Made by a program: the position numbers and the translations under genes. Positions 34,901-40,654 of a DNA stretch of 64,000 nucleotides are shown here, piece after piece. The DNA lies in NCBI GenBank assembly GCA_037349105.1, contig JAYJMM010000011.1:434001-498000 (forward strand), in the 5' to 3' direction. Positions within the stretch are counted from its first letter, which is position 1. Every line of letters begins with the position of its first letter. Under the pieces are notes generated by a model. It saw nothing but the letters and a program-made list of their open reading frames with translations. It searched no databases and was not told where the DNA came from. The DNA comes from Limnomonas spitsbergensis (taxonomy: Eukaryota > Chlorophyta > Chlorophyceae > Chlamydomonadales).

Positions 34901-36874
34901 TAAACGCCTTCCTTGTCCTCACTTCCCTTTGCCCTTTAACCTTAACCCTAAACGCCTTCCTTGTCCTCACCTCCCGATGTTTGTAGGCTGGCCATCATAA
35001 CACGTTAATATTGGATGCTGCAGCAGAAGCCACCGCAGGGAACCTCCATGCGCTCACCGCAGGGAACCTCCATGCGCTCACCGCAGGGGACCTCCATGCG
35101 CTCACCGCAGGGAACCTCCATGCGCTCACCGCAGGGAACCTCCATGCGCTCACCGCTCGCCAGCTGGCTGATCTGACCGTGGCGCACCAGTACCGGTTAT
35201 TAAGAAATGCCTCTCTTATCCCCACCCCTCCCTTGCCCTTGCCATGACCTGTGCCCAGACTCACCTACCCACCCACCCACCCCTCCCTTGCCCTTGCCAT
35301 GACCTGTGCGCAGGCCAGCTACCCACCCACCCACCCCTCACTTGCCATGACCTGTGCGCAGGCCAGCTACCCACCCACCCACCCACCCACCCCTCACTTG
35401 CCCTTGCCCAGACTCACCCACCCACCCACCCACCCACCCCTCACTTGCCATTGCCCAGACTCACCTACCCACCCACCCACCCCTCCCTTGCCCTTGCCAT
35501 GACCTGTGCGCAGGCCAGCTACCCACCCACCCACCCCTCACTTGCCATGACCTGTGCGCAGGCCAGCTACCCACCCACCCACCCACCCACCCCTCACTTG
35601 CCCTTGCCCAGACTCACCCACCCACCCACCCACCCCTCACTTGCCATTGCCCAGACTCACCTACCCACCCACCCACCCCTCCCTTGCCCTTGCCATGACC
35701 TGTGCGCAGGCCAGCTACCCACCCACCCACCCCTCACTTGCCATGACCTGTGCGCAGGCCAGCTACCCACCCACCCACCCACCCACCCCTCACTTGCCCT
35801 TGCCCAGACTCACCCACCCACCCACCCACCCCTCACTTGCCATTGCCCAGACTCACCTACCCACCCACCCACCCCTCCCTTGCCCTTGCCATGACCTGTG
35901 CGCAGGCCAGCTACACACCCACCCACCCCTCACTTGCCATGACCTGTGTGCAGTCCAGCTACCCACCCACCCACCCACCCACCCACCCCTCACTTGCCAT
36001 TGCCCAGACTCACCTACCCACCCACCCACCCCTCACTTTCCCTTGCCATGACCTGTGCGCAGGCCAGCTACCCACCTACCCACCCGCCCCCCCCCTCACG
36101 TGCCCTTGCCCAGACTCACCCACCCACTCACCCACCCCTCACTTGCCCTTGCCATGACCTGTGCGCAGGCCAGCTACCCACCCACCCACCCACCCCTCAC
36201 TTGCCCTATCTTAGACTCACCCACCCACCCACCCACCCCTCGCTTGCCCTTGCCATGACCTGTGCGCAGGCCAGCTACCCACCCACCCACCCCTCCCTTG
36301 CCCTTACCTTGACCTGTGCGCATGCCAGCTACCAGAGACGACATGGGAGAAGTGCACGCTAACATGCAACCCTTCTGTTCCTCTGAGCTCTCATCCTCTC
36401 CTCCACGTTAACGGCGCGGATGTGGCTTCGGCCCAGGCTGCGCTGTTTCCTTGACACTCACGCCCCCCATGGGCGGAGCTTTCTTTCTTTCATCCTCTCC
36501 TCCCTATCCTTGCTTTGGCCGGTGCGCAGGCCGGCCATCAGAACACTTTAATTATGGATGCTGCAGCGAAAGCCGCCGCACGGAACCTCCATGCGCTCAC
36601 TGCTCGCCAGCTCGCTGACCTGACCGCGGCGCTCAACGCGACGTGTCCCTCCAGCGGCGCGAGCCGCGAGCTCTCTCGGGCGGTGGCGGCGCGCGGAAGG
36701 GGCGAGGAGTACCACCAGCAGAGGGAGATGATGATGATGCGTTGGCAGGAGGCGATGGATGTTCATGCGAAGCGCGAGGGGGAGGAGGGAGCTGAGGTTG
36801 ACTCGACGGGAGATGGAGCAGTAGCAGTAGCAGCACCAGCACCAGCACCAGCAGCGCAAATAGATGGGGTATGA
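13397..36874 (+). CDS. OPR/FASTK-like helical-repeat protein gene, 11 exons (5' end incomplete)
   Basis: Eleven exons join without any phase conflict: 13397-13967, 14928-15001, 17208-17299, 18287-18484, 27149-27552, 28329-28460, 29026-29262, 32049-32332, 33050-33154, 34119-34284 and 36530-36874. They give 2,608 coding bases and at least 868 residues. The first part is basic and Ser/Ala-rich like a transit peptide. The remainder carries degenerate repeats of about 36-40 residues built on L..lAWAfa, for example LMAELVWALAKLR, LSRMAWGFAVSG, LSNLAYAFARAK, LAHVAWGFSQQL and LAGLAWALAT. This pattern is that of octotricopeptide/FAST-kinase-like alpha-solenoids, which in green algae bind plastid or mitochondrial RNAs; that role is inferred. 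An upstream first exon ending in phase 2 is still missing. Introns total 20.9 kb, mostly satellites. No RAP domain is visible at the C-terminus. Confidence 0.85.
13968..14215 (+). repeat. Duplicated donor edge of exon A
   Basis: Positions 14011-14085 repeat the last roughly 55 bases of exon A and its donor (GGAAGCGCAGAATATTGAG, GCGCTCCAAACACAG, then AGGTGGGTTCAGGG). A shorter third copy is at 14097-14135. They lie directly downstream of the exon. Confidence 0.85.
14216..14927 (+). repeat. Seven tandem copies of the acceptor and start of exon B (97-102 bp units)
   Basis: Acceptor-like ACCTGCAGG or ACCTACAGG sites occur near 14226, 14328, 14426, 14523, 14622, 14719 and 14818. Each is followed by GTGCGGCGCATGAGCTATG or a close variant, the same sequence that opens the real exon at 14928. 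Each unit then runs ATCAGCCATGCAATC or a variant, CAACAGACTCCACCCC, CATTATAAGCCCC and a pyrimidine tract. These are complete 3' splice-site modules repeated upstream of one exon. Confidence 0.93.
14928..15001 (+). CDS. OPR-like gene, exon B
   Basis: The acceptor is CTCTCCTGCAG; the donor is AACAG|GTGAGA, phase 2. The exon encodes VRRMSYEISHAISLADL and SRLVRANR, resembling the opening helix of an OPR repeat region. It is the only member of the local repeat family that continues into unique coding sequence and a donor, which is why it is taken as the true exon. Tandem copies of its 5' edge lie upstream and of its 3' edge downstream. Confidence 0.85.
15075..16252 (+). repeat. 42-bp minisatellite derived from the donor of exon B
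   Basis: The unit is GGGCCAATAGGTGAGGAGGG followed by TGGGCAAGGGACAGGCTGGTGA. The exon B end reads CAGACTAGTACGGGCCAACAG then GTGAGACGGGCAAAG. The array unit has the matching order CAGGCTGGTGAGGGCCAATA then GGTGAGGAGGGTGGGCAAG. A less diverged copy (CAGACTAGTACAGGCAAACA) sits at 15087-15106. Longer blocks containing TTCAATTAACTTGGGTGG give a higher-order structure. Nearly every unit carries a GGTGAG donor core. The transcribed strand is G-rich. Confidence 0.92.
16265..16352 (+). mobile_element. SINE-like element, copy 1 (5'-truncated)
   Basis: It shares the family body (GCTTCGGCCCAGGCTGCGCT...GGGGC.TAGCTTT) and ends in an (ATTT)n tail. CCTTAAGT occurs immediately before (16257-16264) and after (16353-16360), an 8-bp target duplication. 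It is inserted at the end of the 42-bp array in the intron between exons B and C. Confidence 0.8.
16361..17106 (+). other. Intron B-C unique stretch
   Basis: It contains a diverged donor-type copy (CCAATAGGTGAGGA, about 16459), a duplicated 30-bp AT-rich motif (ATTCACATTATTAATGATG, 16548-16604) and a repeated GTTCAAGTTATGTCCACT motif (about 16812 and 16985). No exon is needed here, since exon B joins exon C in phase. Confidence 0.6.
16904..16972 (+). mobile_element. tRNA-like / tRNA-derived SINE candidate
   Basis: A GGGCTCAGTGG stretch (16912-16922) resembles a pol III A box. GGTGCGAACCC (16958-16968) resembles a B box at roughly tRNA spacing. A second B-box-like GGTTCGAACCCCC is at about 16879. 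I cannot fold a convincing cloverleaf with a clear anticodon, so a tRNA-derived repeat or chance match is more likely than a functional tRNA. Confidence 0.3.
17107..17207 (+). repeat. Duplicated acceptor of exon C
   Basis: TCAGCTCCATTCCCCTTTG, a TTTCAG site and GCATAAGGCCCCTCAGG occur at about 17110-17155. The same sequence recurs at 17181-17222, where it leads into the exon. Confidence 0.88.
17208..17299 (+). CDS. OPR-like gene, exon C
   Basis: The acceptor is GTATTTCAG; the donor is ACGG|GTGAGT. The exon enters after phase 2 and leaves in phase 1. It encodes HKAPQGVWREKHEAAV then LMRAAVLLYYKAVTG, consistent with helical-repeat sequence. Exons on both sides fit in phase. Confidence 0.85.
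17338..18122. repeat. 10-bp array CAGCCTGACG (about 79 units), nearly homogeneous
   Basis: The only variant seen is GACG to GGCG, in a minority of units, some clustered (17931-18025). There are no indels. It lies 38 bases after the donor of exon C. All minus-strand frames stay open and give spurious long open frames. Confidence 0.98.
18123..18286 (+). repeat. Partial copy of exon D and its upstream flank
   Basis: Positions 18175-18247 repeat the start of exon D (GAGCAGCTGACGGCTCTCCT, then a CGTCATGCGGC end). They are preceded by a TTTGTATGATG flank also found at 18270-18280. The copy lacks a clean acceptor. Confidence 0.85.
18287..18484 (+). CDS. OPR-like gene, exon D
   Basis: The acceptor is GATGGCGCAG; the donor is GACTCAG|GTACAT, phase 1. 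It encodes PQDPELAEQLTALLTLC, ARRPGVMRQLEG, ARQLLSAACHMGCTVP and LSGAIMTELVRDS. These are alternating amphipathic helices as in OPR/FASTK solenoids. The next exon is 8.66 kb away but fits in phase. Confidence 0.85.
18556..18840 (+). repeat. Two copies of the 3' half and donor of exon D
   Basis: Positions 18561-18660 and 18720-18815 repeat GGCAGCTGCTG, ACATGGGCTGCACAGTGCC, GGAGCCAT.ATG and CGCGACTCAGGT or diverged forms. Each continues into the intronic TGTGGGATGGGAGTGTGA sequence or a variant. They accumulate frameshifts and stops, so they are not extra exons of the same frame. Confidence 0.9.
18930..27115. repeat. CA-rich 42-bp satellite in intron D-E (8.2 kb)
   Basis: From about 18930 to 19900 the array is irregular, built from CACACACCACTCAC-like words. 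From about 19900 on, a 42-bp unit dominates: CTCGCTGCATATCACTCCAC then ACTCACCACTCACCTCACACTA. A block of about 2.7 kb (roughly 20.5-23.25 kb) is repeated almost exactly 2,752 bp downstream (to about 26.0 kb). The absence of TAA/TAG/TGA in the unit yields plus-strand open frames of more than 2,000 codons that are not credible proteins. Confidence 0.97.
27149..27552 (+). CDS. OPR-like gene, exon E
   Basis: The acceptor is CTCCCCGCAG; the donor is CAGCAG|GTGACG, phase 0. It starts KKMPCDDATLMAELVWALAK, a clear OPR/FASTK helix pair. It then becomes a Gln/Gly-rich low-complexity linker of about 100 residues. The exact donor is less certain because the low-complexity frame continues open beyond it, but this one matches the phase of exon F. 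Confidence 0.78.
27553..28328 (+). other. Intron E-F with G tracts and a decoy acceptor
   Basis: Positions 27563-27631 are dense G runs (G-quadruplex potential). Positions 27885-28010 are AT-rich with repeated GGATTTCTTTCAT-type words. Positions 28021-28063 repeat the acceptor of exon F (GCCTGCGTTTCCTCGTAGG followed by CTGCGGTG). Confidence 0.75.
28329..28460 (+). CDS. OPR-like gene, exon F
   Basis: The acceptor is TTTCCTCGTAG; the donor is CTACAG|GTAGGG. It is a 44-codon exon, phase 0 at both ends, ending LLWPELRRNAFKSLLEEK. A partial copy of its middle (GTGGCCGGAGCTGCGGCGGAA) occurs downstream. Confidence 0.82.
28461..29025 (+). repeat. Intron F-G: copies of exon F and of the exon G acceptor; TGTAGCTGAAA repeats
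   Basis: Positions 28550-28606 repeat part of exon F. Positions 28690-28760 and 28858-28945 repeat the acceptor and start of exon G (ACGCAGGCCCAGAGGC..GCGTC and CCGGGCTGTCCC). Positions 28663-28680 and 28755-28850 are an 11-bp repeat TGTAGCTGAAA, which recurs at 28973-29003. The same 11-bp word forms the tail of a dispersed repeat found at 31.8, 53.2, 59.9 and 62.9 kb. Confidence 0.85.
29026..29262 (+). CDS. OPR-like gene, exon G
   Basis: The acceptor is TTATTATCGCAG; the donor is GCAAAG|GTGCGG. It is a 79-codon exon, phase 0 at both ends. It encodes LSRMAWGFAVSGQHDPELF then NLMEEL, a Gly/Ser/Ala linker, and LSNLAYAFARAK. These are the most typical OPR/FASTK motifs of the window and identify the family. 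Confidence 0.88.
29263..29547 (+). repeat. Copies of the exon G donor
   Basis: GGCAAAGGTGCGGTGCATTT, the exon G end plus donor, recurs at about 29461. A diverged form occurs at about 29343, and GGCAAAG without the donor at 29532. Further copies lie beyond the 7-bp array at about 31415 and 31472. Confidence 0.85.
29548..31325. repeat. 7-bp telomere-like G-rich array (about 250 units)
   Basis: Units are GGGTAGA, GGGTGCA and GGGTACA with occasional GGGTAAA, in higher-order blocks. The 7-bp period and GGGT core resemble degenerate TTTAGGG-type repeats. The G-rich strand is the RNA-like strand of the gene, so transcripts would carry hundreds of GGG runs. It lies in intron G-H. Confidence 0.95.
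31326..31819 (+). repeat. Intron G-H: mixed splice-edge copies
   Basis: Donor copies of exon G lie at about 31415 and 31472, with a diverged one near 31505. An acceptor copy of exon H (CCTCAGGTGCTATGCCCGCAG) is at about 31587-31610. An acceptor copy of exon G (CTGCAGGCCCAGAGGCAGGG) is at about 31693-31712. Confidence 0.85.
31820..31987 (+). mobile_element. Dispersed ~160-bp repeat, copy 1
   Basis: It starts TGATGGGCCGTGCTGCGGCC, contains GATTGACACCAAACC, GGCCTCCGGC and GGCAGCAGGGCTGGC, and ends in TGTAGCTGAA repeats and GATGCGGTAA. Related copies are at 62928-63079 (same strand) and about 53191-53320 (inverted). There is no coding capacity. Confidence 0.75.
32049..32332 (+). CDS. OPR-like gene, exon H
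   Basis: The acceptor is GCACCCAG; the donor is TACAG|GTGTGT, phase 2. It encodes VPCPRLMPLVCNAFVTAL, completing the repeat begun at the end of exon G. A Thr/Ser/Gly linker with poly-Ser follows, then APHVAKMMWATAELQYKDTG and LMYAVCDVLPGARYR. Copies of its last part and donor follow downstream. Confidence 0.87.
32397..32655 (+). repeat. Two copies of the exon H 3' end and donor
   Basis: Positions 32400-32500 and 32559-32650 repeat GTGGGCGACTGCTGAGC.GC, GGGCTGATG.ACGCGGTGTG, GTACTGCC and a TACAGGTG or TACAAGTG donor-like site. They sit in 155-160 bp units with the intronic CTTTTGAT lead sequence. Confidence 0.92.
32670..33049 (+). repeat. Four decoy copies of the exon I acceptor and start
   Basis: GGTTCACAGCCGAAGAGCTG or variants, then GCGCATGTGGCCTGG and GATCCAGGGTTT, occur at about 32775, 32867 and 32957. 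A truncated copy is at about 32688. They form units of about 90 bp ending with CCCTAAACCCTGTGTCTGCAG-type acceptors. The real exon follows at 33050. Confidence 0.93.
33050..33154 (+). CDS. OPR-like gene, exon I
   Basis: The acceptor is TGTCTCCAG; the donor is GGAAA|GTGAGT. The 105-base exon enters and leaves in phase 2. It encodes FTADELAHVAWGFSQQLHYK then PQVFEALAKQFVNG, a full OPR/FASTK-like unit. It is embedded between acceptor copies upstream and donor copies downstream. Confidence 0.88.
33155..33560 (+). repeat. 135-bp tandem copies of the exon I 3' part and donor
   Basis: Copies ending GAACGGAAAGTGAGTGCTTT recur at 33290 and 33425, each 135 bp after the exon's own donor. A truncated copy ends near 33550. 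Each retains the exon's last roughly 70 bases and a perfect GTGAGT, separated by a repeated intronic segment (CATCGTCAGTTTAGGGTTTC). Confidence 0.95.
33561..34118 (+). other. Intron I-J remainder
   Basis: AT-rich sequence with CCCTAAACC/CCCTTAACC telomere-type words and a SINE-like copy (33804-33876). A short ACAGCCAGCTGGCACTACTT at about 33990 resembles the exon J start (ACAGCCAGCTGGCGCTGCTG). Confidence 0.6.
33804..33876 (+). mobile_element. SINE-like element, copy 2
   Basis: The body is GTAACGGTGCAGATTTGGCT, ACGGCCCCAAGCTGCG, TTTCCTTAACCTCCACGTAG, then a CTTTATTTATTTCTT tail. It is more diverged than the others. CCTATAACTA flanks may be a target duplication (about 33750 and 33880), but nearby repeats make this uncertain. 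Confidence 0.65.
34119..34284 (+). CDS. OPR-like gene, exon J
   Basis: The acceptor is TACATGCAG; the donor is GCGACG|GTGAGT. Its first base completes the Lys codon split from exon I, and it leaves in phase 0. It encodes MYGISDSQLALLACAFATVG, FFTIARLAG and LTPGDLAGLAWALAT, two further solenoid helix pairs. Confidence 0.88.
34285..34735 (+). repeat. Degenerate copies of exon J
   Basis: Three partial copies lie at about 34350-34415, 34455-34530 and 34560-34680, with GCCAGGCTGG, CCGGACACTTTGA and CTGTACTTCACCATTGCACG-type matches. The last ends in an AACGGTGGGT donor-like site. All are disrupted. Confidence 0.8.
34736..34980. repeat. ~40-bp repeats with CCCTAAA telomere-type words
   Basis: Units of CTTCCTTGTCCTCACCTCCC followed by TAAACCCTAAACCCTAAACG occur five to six times. 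The CCCTAAA heptamer is the Arabidopsis-type plant/algal telomere repeat. It lies directly upstream of the decoy exon at 34987. Confidence 0.9.
34987..35247 (+). CDS. Duplicate or alternative last exon (K') of the OPR-like gene
   Basis: A TTTGTAG acceptor is followed by a frame nearly identical to the start of the last exon: AGHHNTLILDAAAEATAGNL. A 24-bp tandem repeat follows, giving LHALTAGN five times, then ARQLADLTVAHQY. It ends at TGA 35245-35247. Phase 0 matches the donor of exon J, so splicing to it would give a protein with a different, shorter C-terminus. It may be a decayed duplicate rather than a used exon. Confidence 0.5.
   Translation, partial: AGHHNTLILDAAAEATAGNLHALTAGNLHALTAGDLHALTAGNLHALTAGNLHALTARQLADLTVAHQYRLLRNASLIPTPPLPLP
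35248..36345. repeat. Array with ~12 acceptor-like TGTGCGCAGGCC sites
   Basis: Units of about 50-150 bp combine CACCCACCCACCCCTCACTT, GCCCTTGCCATGACC and TGTGCGCAGGCCAGCTACC, in a higher-order period of about 196-200 bp. The TGTGCGCAG|GCCAGC core matches the real acceptor of exon K (GGTGCGCAG|GCCGGC). Sites occur near 35308, 35358, 35508, 35558, 35704, 35754, 35900, 36055, 36165 and 36265. Confidence 0.9.
36405..36489 (+). mobile_element. SINE-like element, copy 3, with 14-bp target duplication
   Basis: This is an 85-bp element ending in CTTTCTTTCTT. TCATCCTCTCCTCC flanks it exactly (36391-36404 and 36490-36503). The duplicated target is the pyrimidine-rich tract of the exon K acceptor. A long target duplication with a short-repeat tail is typical of LINE-mobilised SINEs. 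Confidence 0.88.
36530..36874 (+). CDS. OPR-like gene, last exon (K)
   Basis: The acceptor is CCGGTGCGCAG, phase 0; stop TGA is at 36872-36874. It encodes AGHQNTLIMDAAAKAAA, NLHALTARQLADLTAAL, an Arg/Glu-rich helix with MMMMRWQEAMDV, and an Ala/Pro-rich tail. No RAP domain is seen, so the protein ends with a charged helix and a low-complexity tail. The stop codon lies at the junction with a SINE-like element. Confidence 0.85.
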   Translation, partial: AGHQNTLIMDAAAKAAARNLHALTARQLADLTAALNATCPSSGASRELSRAVAARGRGEEYHQQREMMMMRWQEAMDVHAKREGEEGAEVDSTGDGAVAVAAPAPAPAAQIDGV

Positions 36875-36960
36875 AAGAAAGAAAGAATGCTACGCCACCG
36901 TGAGGGGCGTGAGAGTTAAGGAAACAGCGCAGCCTGGGTCGAAGCCACATCCATACCGTT
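36873..36960 (-). mobile_element. SINE-like element, copy 4 (reverse orientation)
   Basis: Read on the plus strand it runs GAAAGAAAGAAAGAATGCTA, GTGAGGGGCGTGAGAGTTAA and GGAAACAGCGCAGCCTGGG up to CCACATCCATACCGTT. It begins at the stop codon of the OPR-like gene. A clear target duplication was not found; AGCGCAAA at about 36852 and 36993 is one candidate. Confidence 0.7.
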
Positions 36961-38645
36961 AGCGCGAGAGAAAGGACAGGAGCGCAAAGAGTTCTAGGGT
37001 CCCTGCTTTACCAATCATCTCGCCTGGTGCTGTTTGGACACTGCTGCGATTCCGTTGCGAATCATTGGGTTGATCGTGCGCTCATGCGCTTCCGCCTAGC
37101 TCGCTGCCAGCCTGCGTTTTGAATTGAGTTTGGGTGTGCACCGTGTGAGCAATCCATAGAATGAGGCCCCAGACTAGCTTACTCTTGTTTTCTATGAATA
37201 AGTAGAGACGGATGATCGCAATTGGCTGGTCATGATCGACAGGCATTCTCTGAGGCAGCCCTCGATGCATGAAGTCGGTCATCCGTTCTCACACTAAGTA
37301 ATCTGTGCCCTGCATGGTTTGGCAGAGGTTGTCCCGGTTGGTTCCTTTGCCCCAGCAGCACACTGCAGAAATTCTGCAAATTGGATGGTGTCCACAACTT
37401 TTTTGTCTCACCCCGCATGACGGATATGCCGGGCTGCAAGGACGTGAAGTTTTGTGAAGTTTTTACAGTCCAACGGGGCATCACATTTGATGCATGGGAC
37501 TTGTGCCCGTAAACCGGTACAGGCACTAAATATGCTAGGACAGCGAGCGAAAACCAGTGACCCCCCTGGGCAAGCAACCAACACACAACCACTGAGCAGT
37601 GGCGTGGGAAAGGGACGTAGAGCGAAAGGGGCGTTTTTAGTCGGCGGGTGCCGGTGCACATCATGTGCCCAACCTGAGATCCACCCGCGTCCGCATGGAC
37701 AATAAGTATGATATGGAATTAAGATTTCGTCCCTGTACCAAGTACCTCGCTCCGGTCCGGCCGTTGACCGACGAACGGTAGGTCATCAGCATGCCATCCA
37801 CATGGCAAATATTTGGACCCCCGACATTGTGAGCATAGCCACGGTCTCCCTTCACCATGTTCTTTCCTATCCCACACCACATGCGTGCGTAACCAGATTA
37901 GAAATACGAAGGGCATCATCTGCTTATATCAGAGCGAGTAGAGTGCTTGTTGAGATACTCTAGTGTCCAAGGCAAGCTTGGGTCGTACTTAAATTGCATT
38001 CGTGGCGCATTGGCTCTAGGACTCTCCTCGCAAACCTGATTGGCAGTGCATGATCCCTTGATATCAAGCACGATGCGTATGCAACTTGGCACACACCTTG
38101 CTCCACTATCACAGAAACGTGGGTATTGATTCAATCATAATCATGGCTGATGATTGGGATGAGAGTGAGACAAAGATTCCTACCAACCTGACAGGACGTC
38201 GGAAAGCCCACAGACAGGCGTGAGAGGCCCTAGATTTGTTCTTTTAGTTGAGCTTTTTGAAGGCTGGTCTCTTCATGGGCAGGGGATACGGTCTGCCCGA
38301 CCTTTGTCTTCTTTTTGTTTGGTGGGTGATCTTGCCACCTTTCTTTCCTCGAATGCCTTCTCCCTTGCCTTAAGTTCCTACCTGTTTTTTGTTTACCGAC
38401 GTGGCCGCGCTTCAGTTCAGCATGGCCCAGGATGCAGTGTGATTAGTAACATGCCAGTTCTGTTACACAGCCAGCTCATCAACATCATAACATAACTGGA
38501 GATGAGCATGATACTTCATAAGGTACCAAATGAGCCAGCAATGCGCCAGCAATACAGCCAATCAAGTGCGTGCATTAGAAGGCGACCGTCTTTTATGTCA
38601 ATACCATTACACCTCTGGGCCCGCTCAAAGCTCGGCCGAGTGGTC
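36961..38645. other. Intergenic, downstream of the OPR-like gene
   Basis: Unique sequence. On the minus strand, fragments such as CIKCDAPLDCKNFTKLHVL (about 37410-37500) and VGGPNICHVDGMLMTYRSS (about 37760-37830) look protein-like. They are interrupted by stops and no family is recognised; they could be decayed transposon genes. No plus-strand gene is supported. Confidence 0.4.
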
Positions 38646-38822
38646 CAACCTAGGGCTTTCCACTTCACTCTATAGCTTGATTTCCACTTCACCCCAGGAC
38701 TTTCCACTACTTCACCCCAAGGCTTTCTACTTCACTGACCCCAGGGCTTTCCACTTCACCCCATGGCATTCCACTTCATCTCATGGCTTTCCACCTCACC
38801 TCAGGGCTTTCCACTTCACCCT
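38646..38822. repeat. Degenerate ~22-bp tandem repeat
   Basis: CCCAGGGCTTTCCACTTCAC-like units are repeated about eight times with variable spacing. Confidence 0.85.
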
Positions 38823-38859
38823 AATAACAACATGTGGAAAATTGAAGCCTTTGGATATG

Positions 38860-39420
38860 GAAAATCGGACACTTAGGAAAATCGGAACAACATCGCTAAC
38901 GTTTTGCAAAAGACTCACGTAGAGCTACCGAAACAATCGACATCGACAGCAAAATATAAGCGTACGACTCACGAAAGTAACGAAAGACTCACGAACTAGT
39001 TCACTTTTCGGTAGTGAAGGACTACCGAAAAACAAATCGCTAAAGAACTAACGTAAGGCTACCGAAACATTGTCTAAATGAAGTCAGCGACAGAATCACG
39101 ATAGGCTACCGAAAAACATCGATACCGAACAACAACGCTGACACTTTGCGAAAGACTGACGAAATCCACCGAAAAAAGCGAAATTGGTAAGCGCTGGCTA
39201 CGGAAAATAGGATTTTCAACGGATATTCTGGGGACGATCTATCGTAATTTACACAGCCCACTATTATCCCTTACCACGCTTCGGGAGAACGTCGCGAAAG
39301 CTTTGCGAACGACTGTCGAAAGCCTACCGAAAACATTGTCAGCGACCCAGCGGAAAATAAGCGGAACTTGTATGCGAGAGTTGCGGAAAACATTACCGTG
39401 TGAACAGGTTTTCGGGCGAA
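38860..39420. repeat. ACCGAAA-rich region with hairpins
   Basis: Dispersed short words (CTACCGAAA, GACTCACGAA, GCGAAAGACT) occur on one strand. A perfect hairpin TTTTCGGTAGT/ACTACCGAAAA lies at 39005-39031. This may be a decayed foldback element. No gene was seen here or in 39421-40121, apart from CTAC-rich microsatellite words near 39545. Confidence 0.5.
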
Positions 39421-40142
39421 AAAACGGAATTCACACTTTTGCATGCTTTTGGCACGGTGAATACATCACGCAGTACGTGCATGATCCATTGCATCAAATT
39501 TTATTTAACTTTAAAAAATGAATTGTTAACCCAATCAGACACATACCTACCTACCTACATACCTAAGTACACATTTTACCCCCCCCACCTAATATGATCC
39601 CTTACGTTACGCTACGCTTCACACGGAATCATATTCACCATTGATCACGAGTGGGTCGAAAGAATACTACCAGCATCACTGATTATATAAGCATGCATCA
39701 GCTACAATTAAGCTACATCATGGTCTACGGCCGCCGTGGGGGCCTTGTGCAGTACCTTGCAAACTAATCACTAAGATCAGCGTGTGAGCAGACAGGGTTG
39801 CAGGCGTTGCACGGCTCCGCGACATTGTGCAAGCAAGCACAATGTCATTTAAAACAATAACGATCTTGACAGGAAAGATCGCTGCAACTCATCAGTCCAG
39901 CCGCAACGATGGGGGTCCTAGTAGGGAGCGAAATGTATGGCCTTTGGTCGCATGCATGGCCACAACCATTGATTGTGCACTTTGCTTGAGACATACGACC
40001 AGGCAATCCAGCGTAGTCCCCCATCCCATGCTGCCCCATGCCCCATCTAGAAACATGCATGGAATGTCACCCACCCCTCCTGGCTTGCATACCGTACCGT
40101 AGCGCACTAGGCCGTAAGAAACGGAGGCTAGAGGGGTCCGAC

Positions 40143-40650
40143 GGTAGGGGGAAAGTCGTTTTCGCTGTGTCCCTAGGCTACTTTCGGCGTGCTGTCAGTT
40201 TTCGACAGCAGAAAGCGACAGCCTGTCGCTTTCGGCGATCGGCTGTCGATATTGTGCTAAAACGAACAGCGAACAATGTGAAACACGCTGTCGCTGTACA
40301 GCTTTCTCAACAGCCGTTTCTTGTAGCTGAACGTCTGCTCTCGCTCCCCACTTTTCCTCGTCTAAGGTGTTCCTCGGAATCCGTCATATCTTATTCTCAT
40401 ACAGGCTATTGCATTCCCTGCACTTCAGGTTGGACGTTTGATTTATACTAGTAGATTCGACTCAGACGGAATGAAATCGCAACACTCCAATTGCTTGGTG
40501 ACCCAGCCCTCGATTATTATCGTGAATACTACCATCCCATCCCATGCTGGTTCAGAGATTGCACGCATGAGTGTGCGGATGAATACCGTTACGATCTTCT
40601 GACGCAACCAGTTTGTCATGTTTGTTGGATGCTCTTAATGTCATCTTGCC
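40143..40650. other. Left subterminal region of the TIR element
   Basis: It is dense in CGACAGC/GCTGTCG and CAACAGC/GCTGTTG words up to about 40320, in both orientations, like transposase-binding subterminal repeats. The rest is unique; a frame near 40491-40630 reads ALDYYREYYHPIPCWF but has no known family. Confidence 0.5.
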
Positions 40651-40654
40651 CTCC

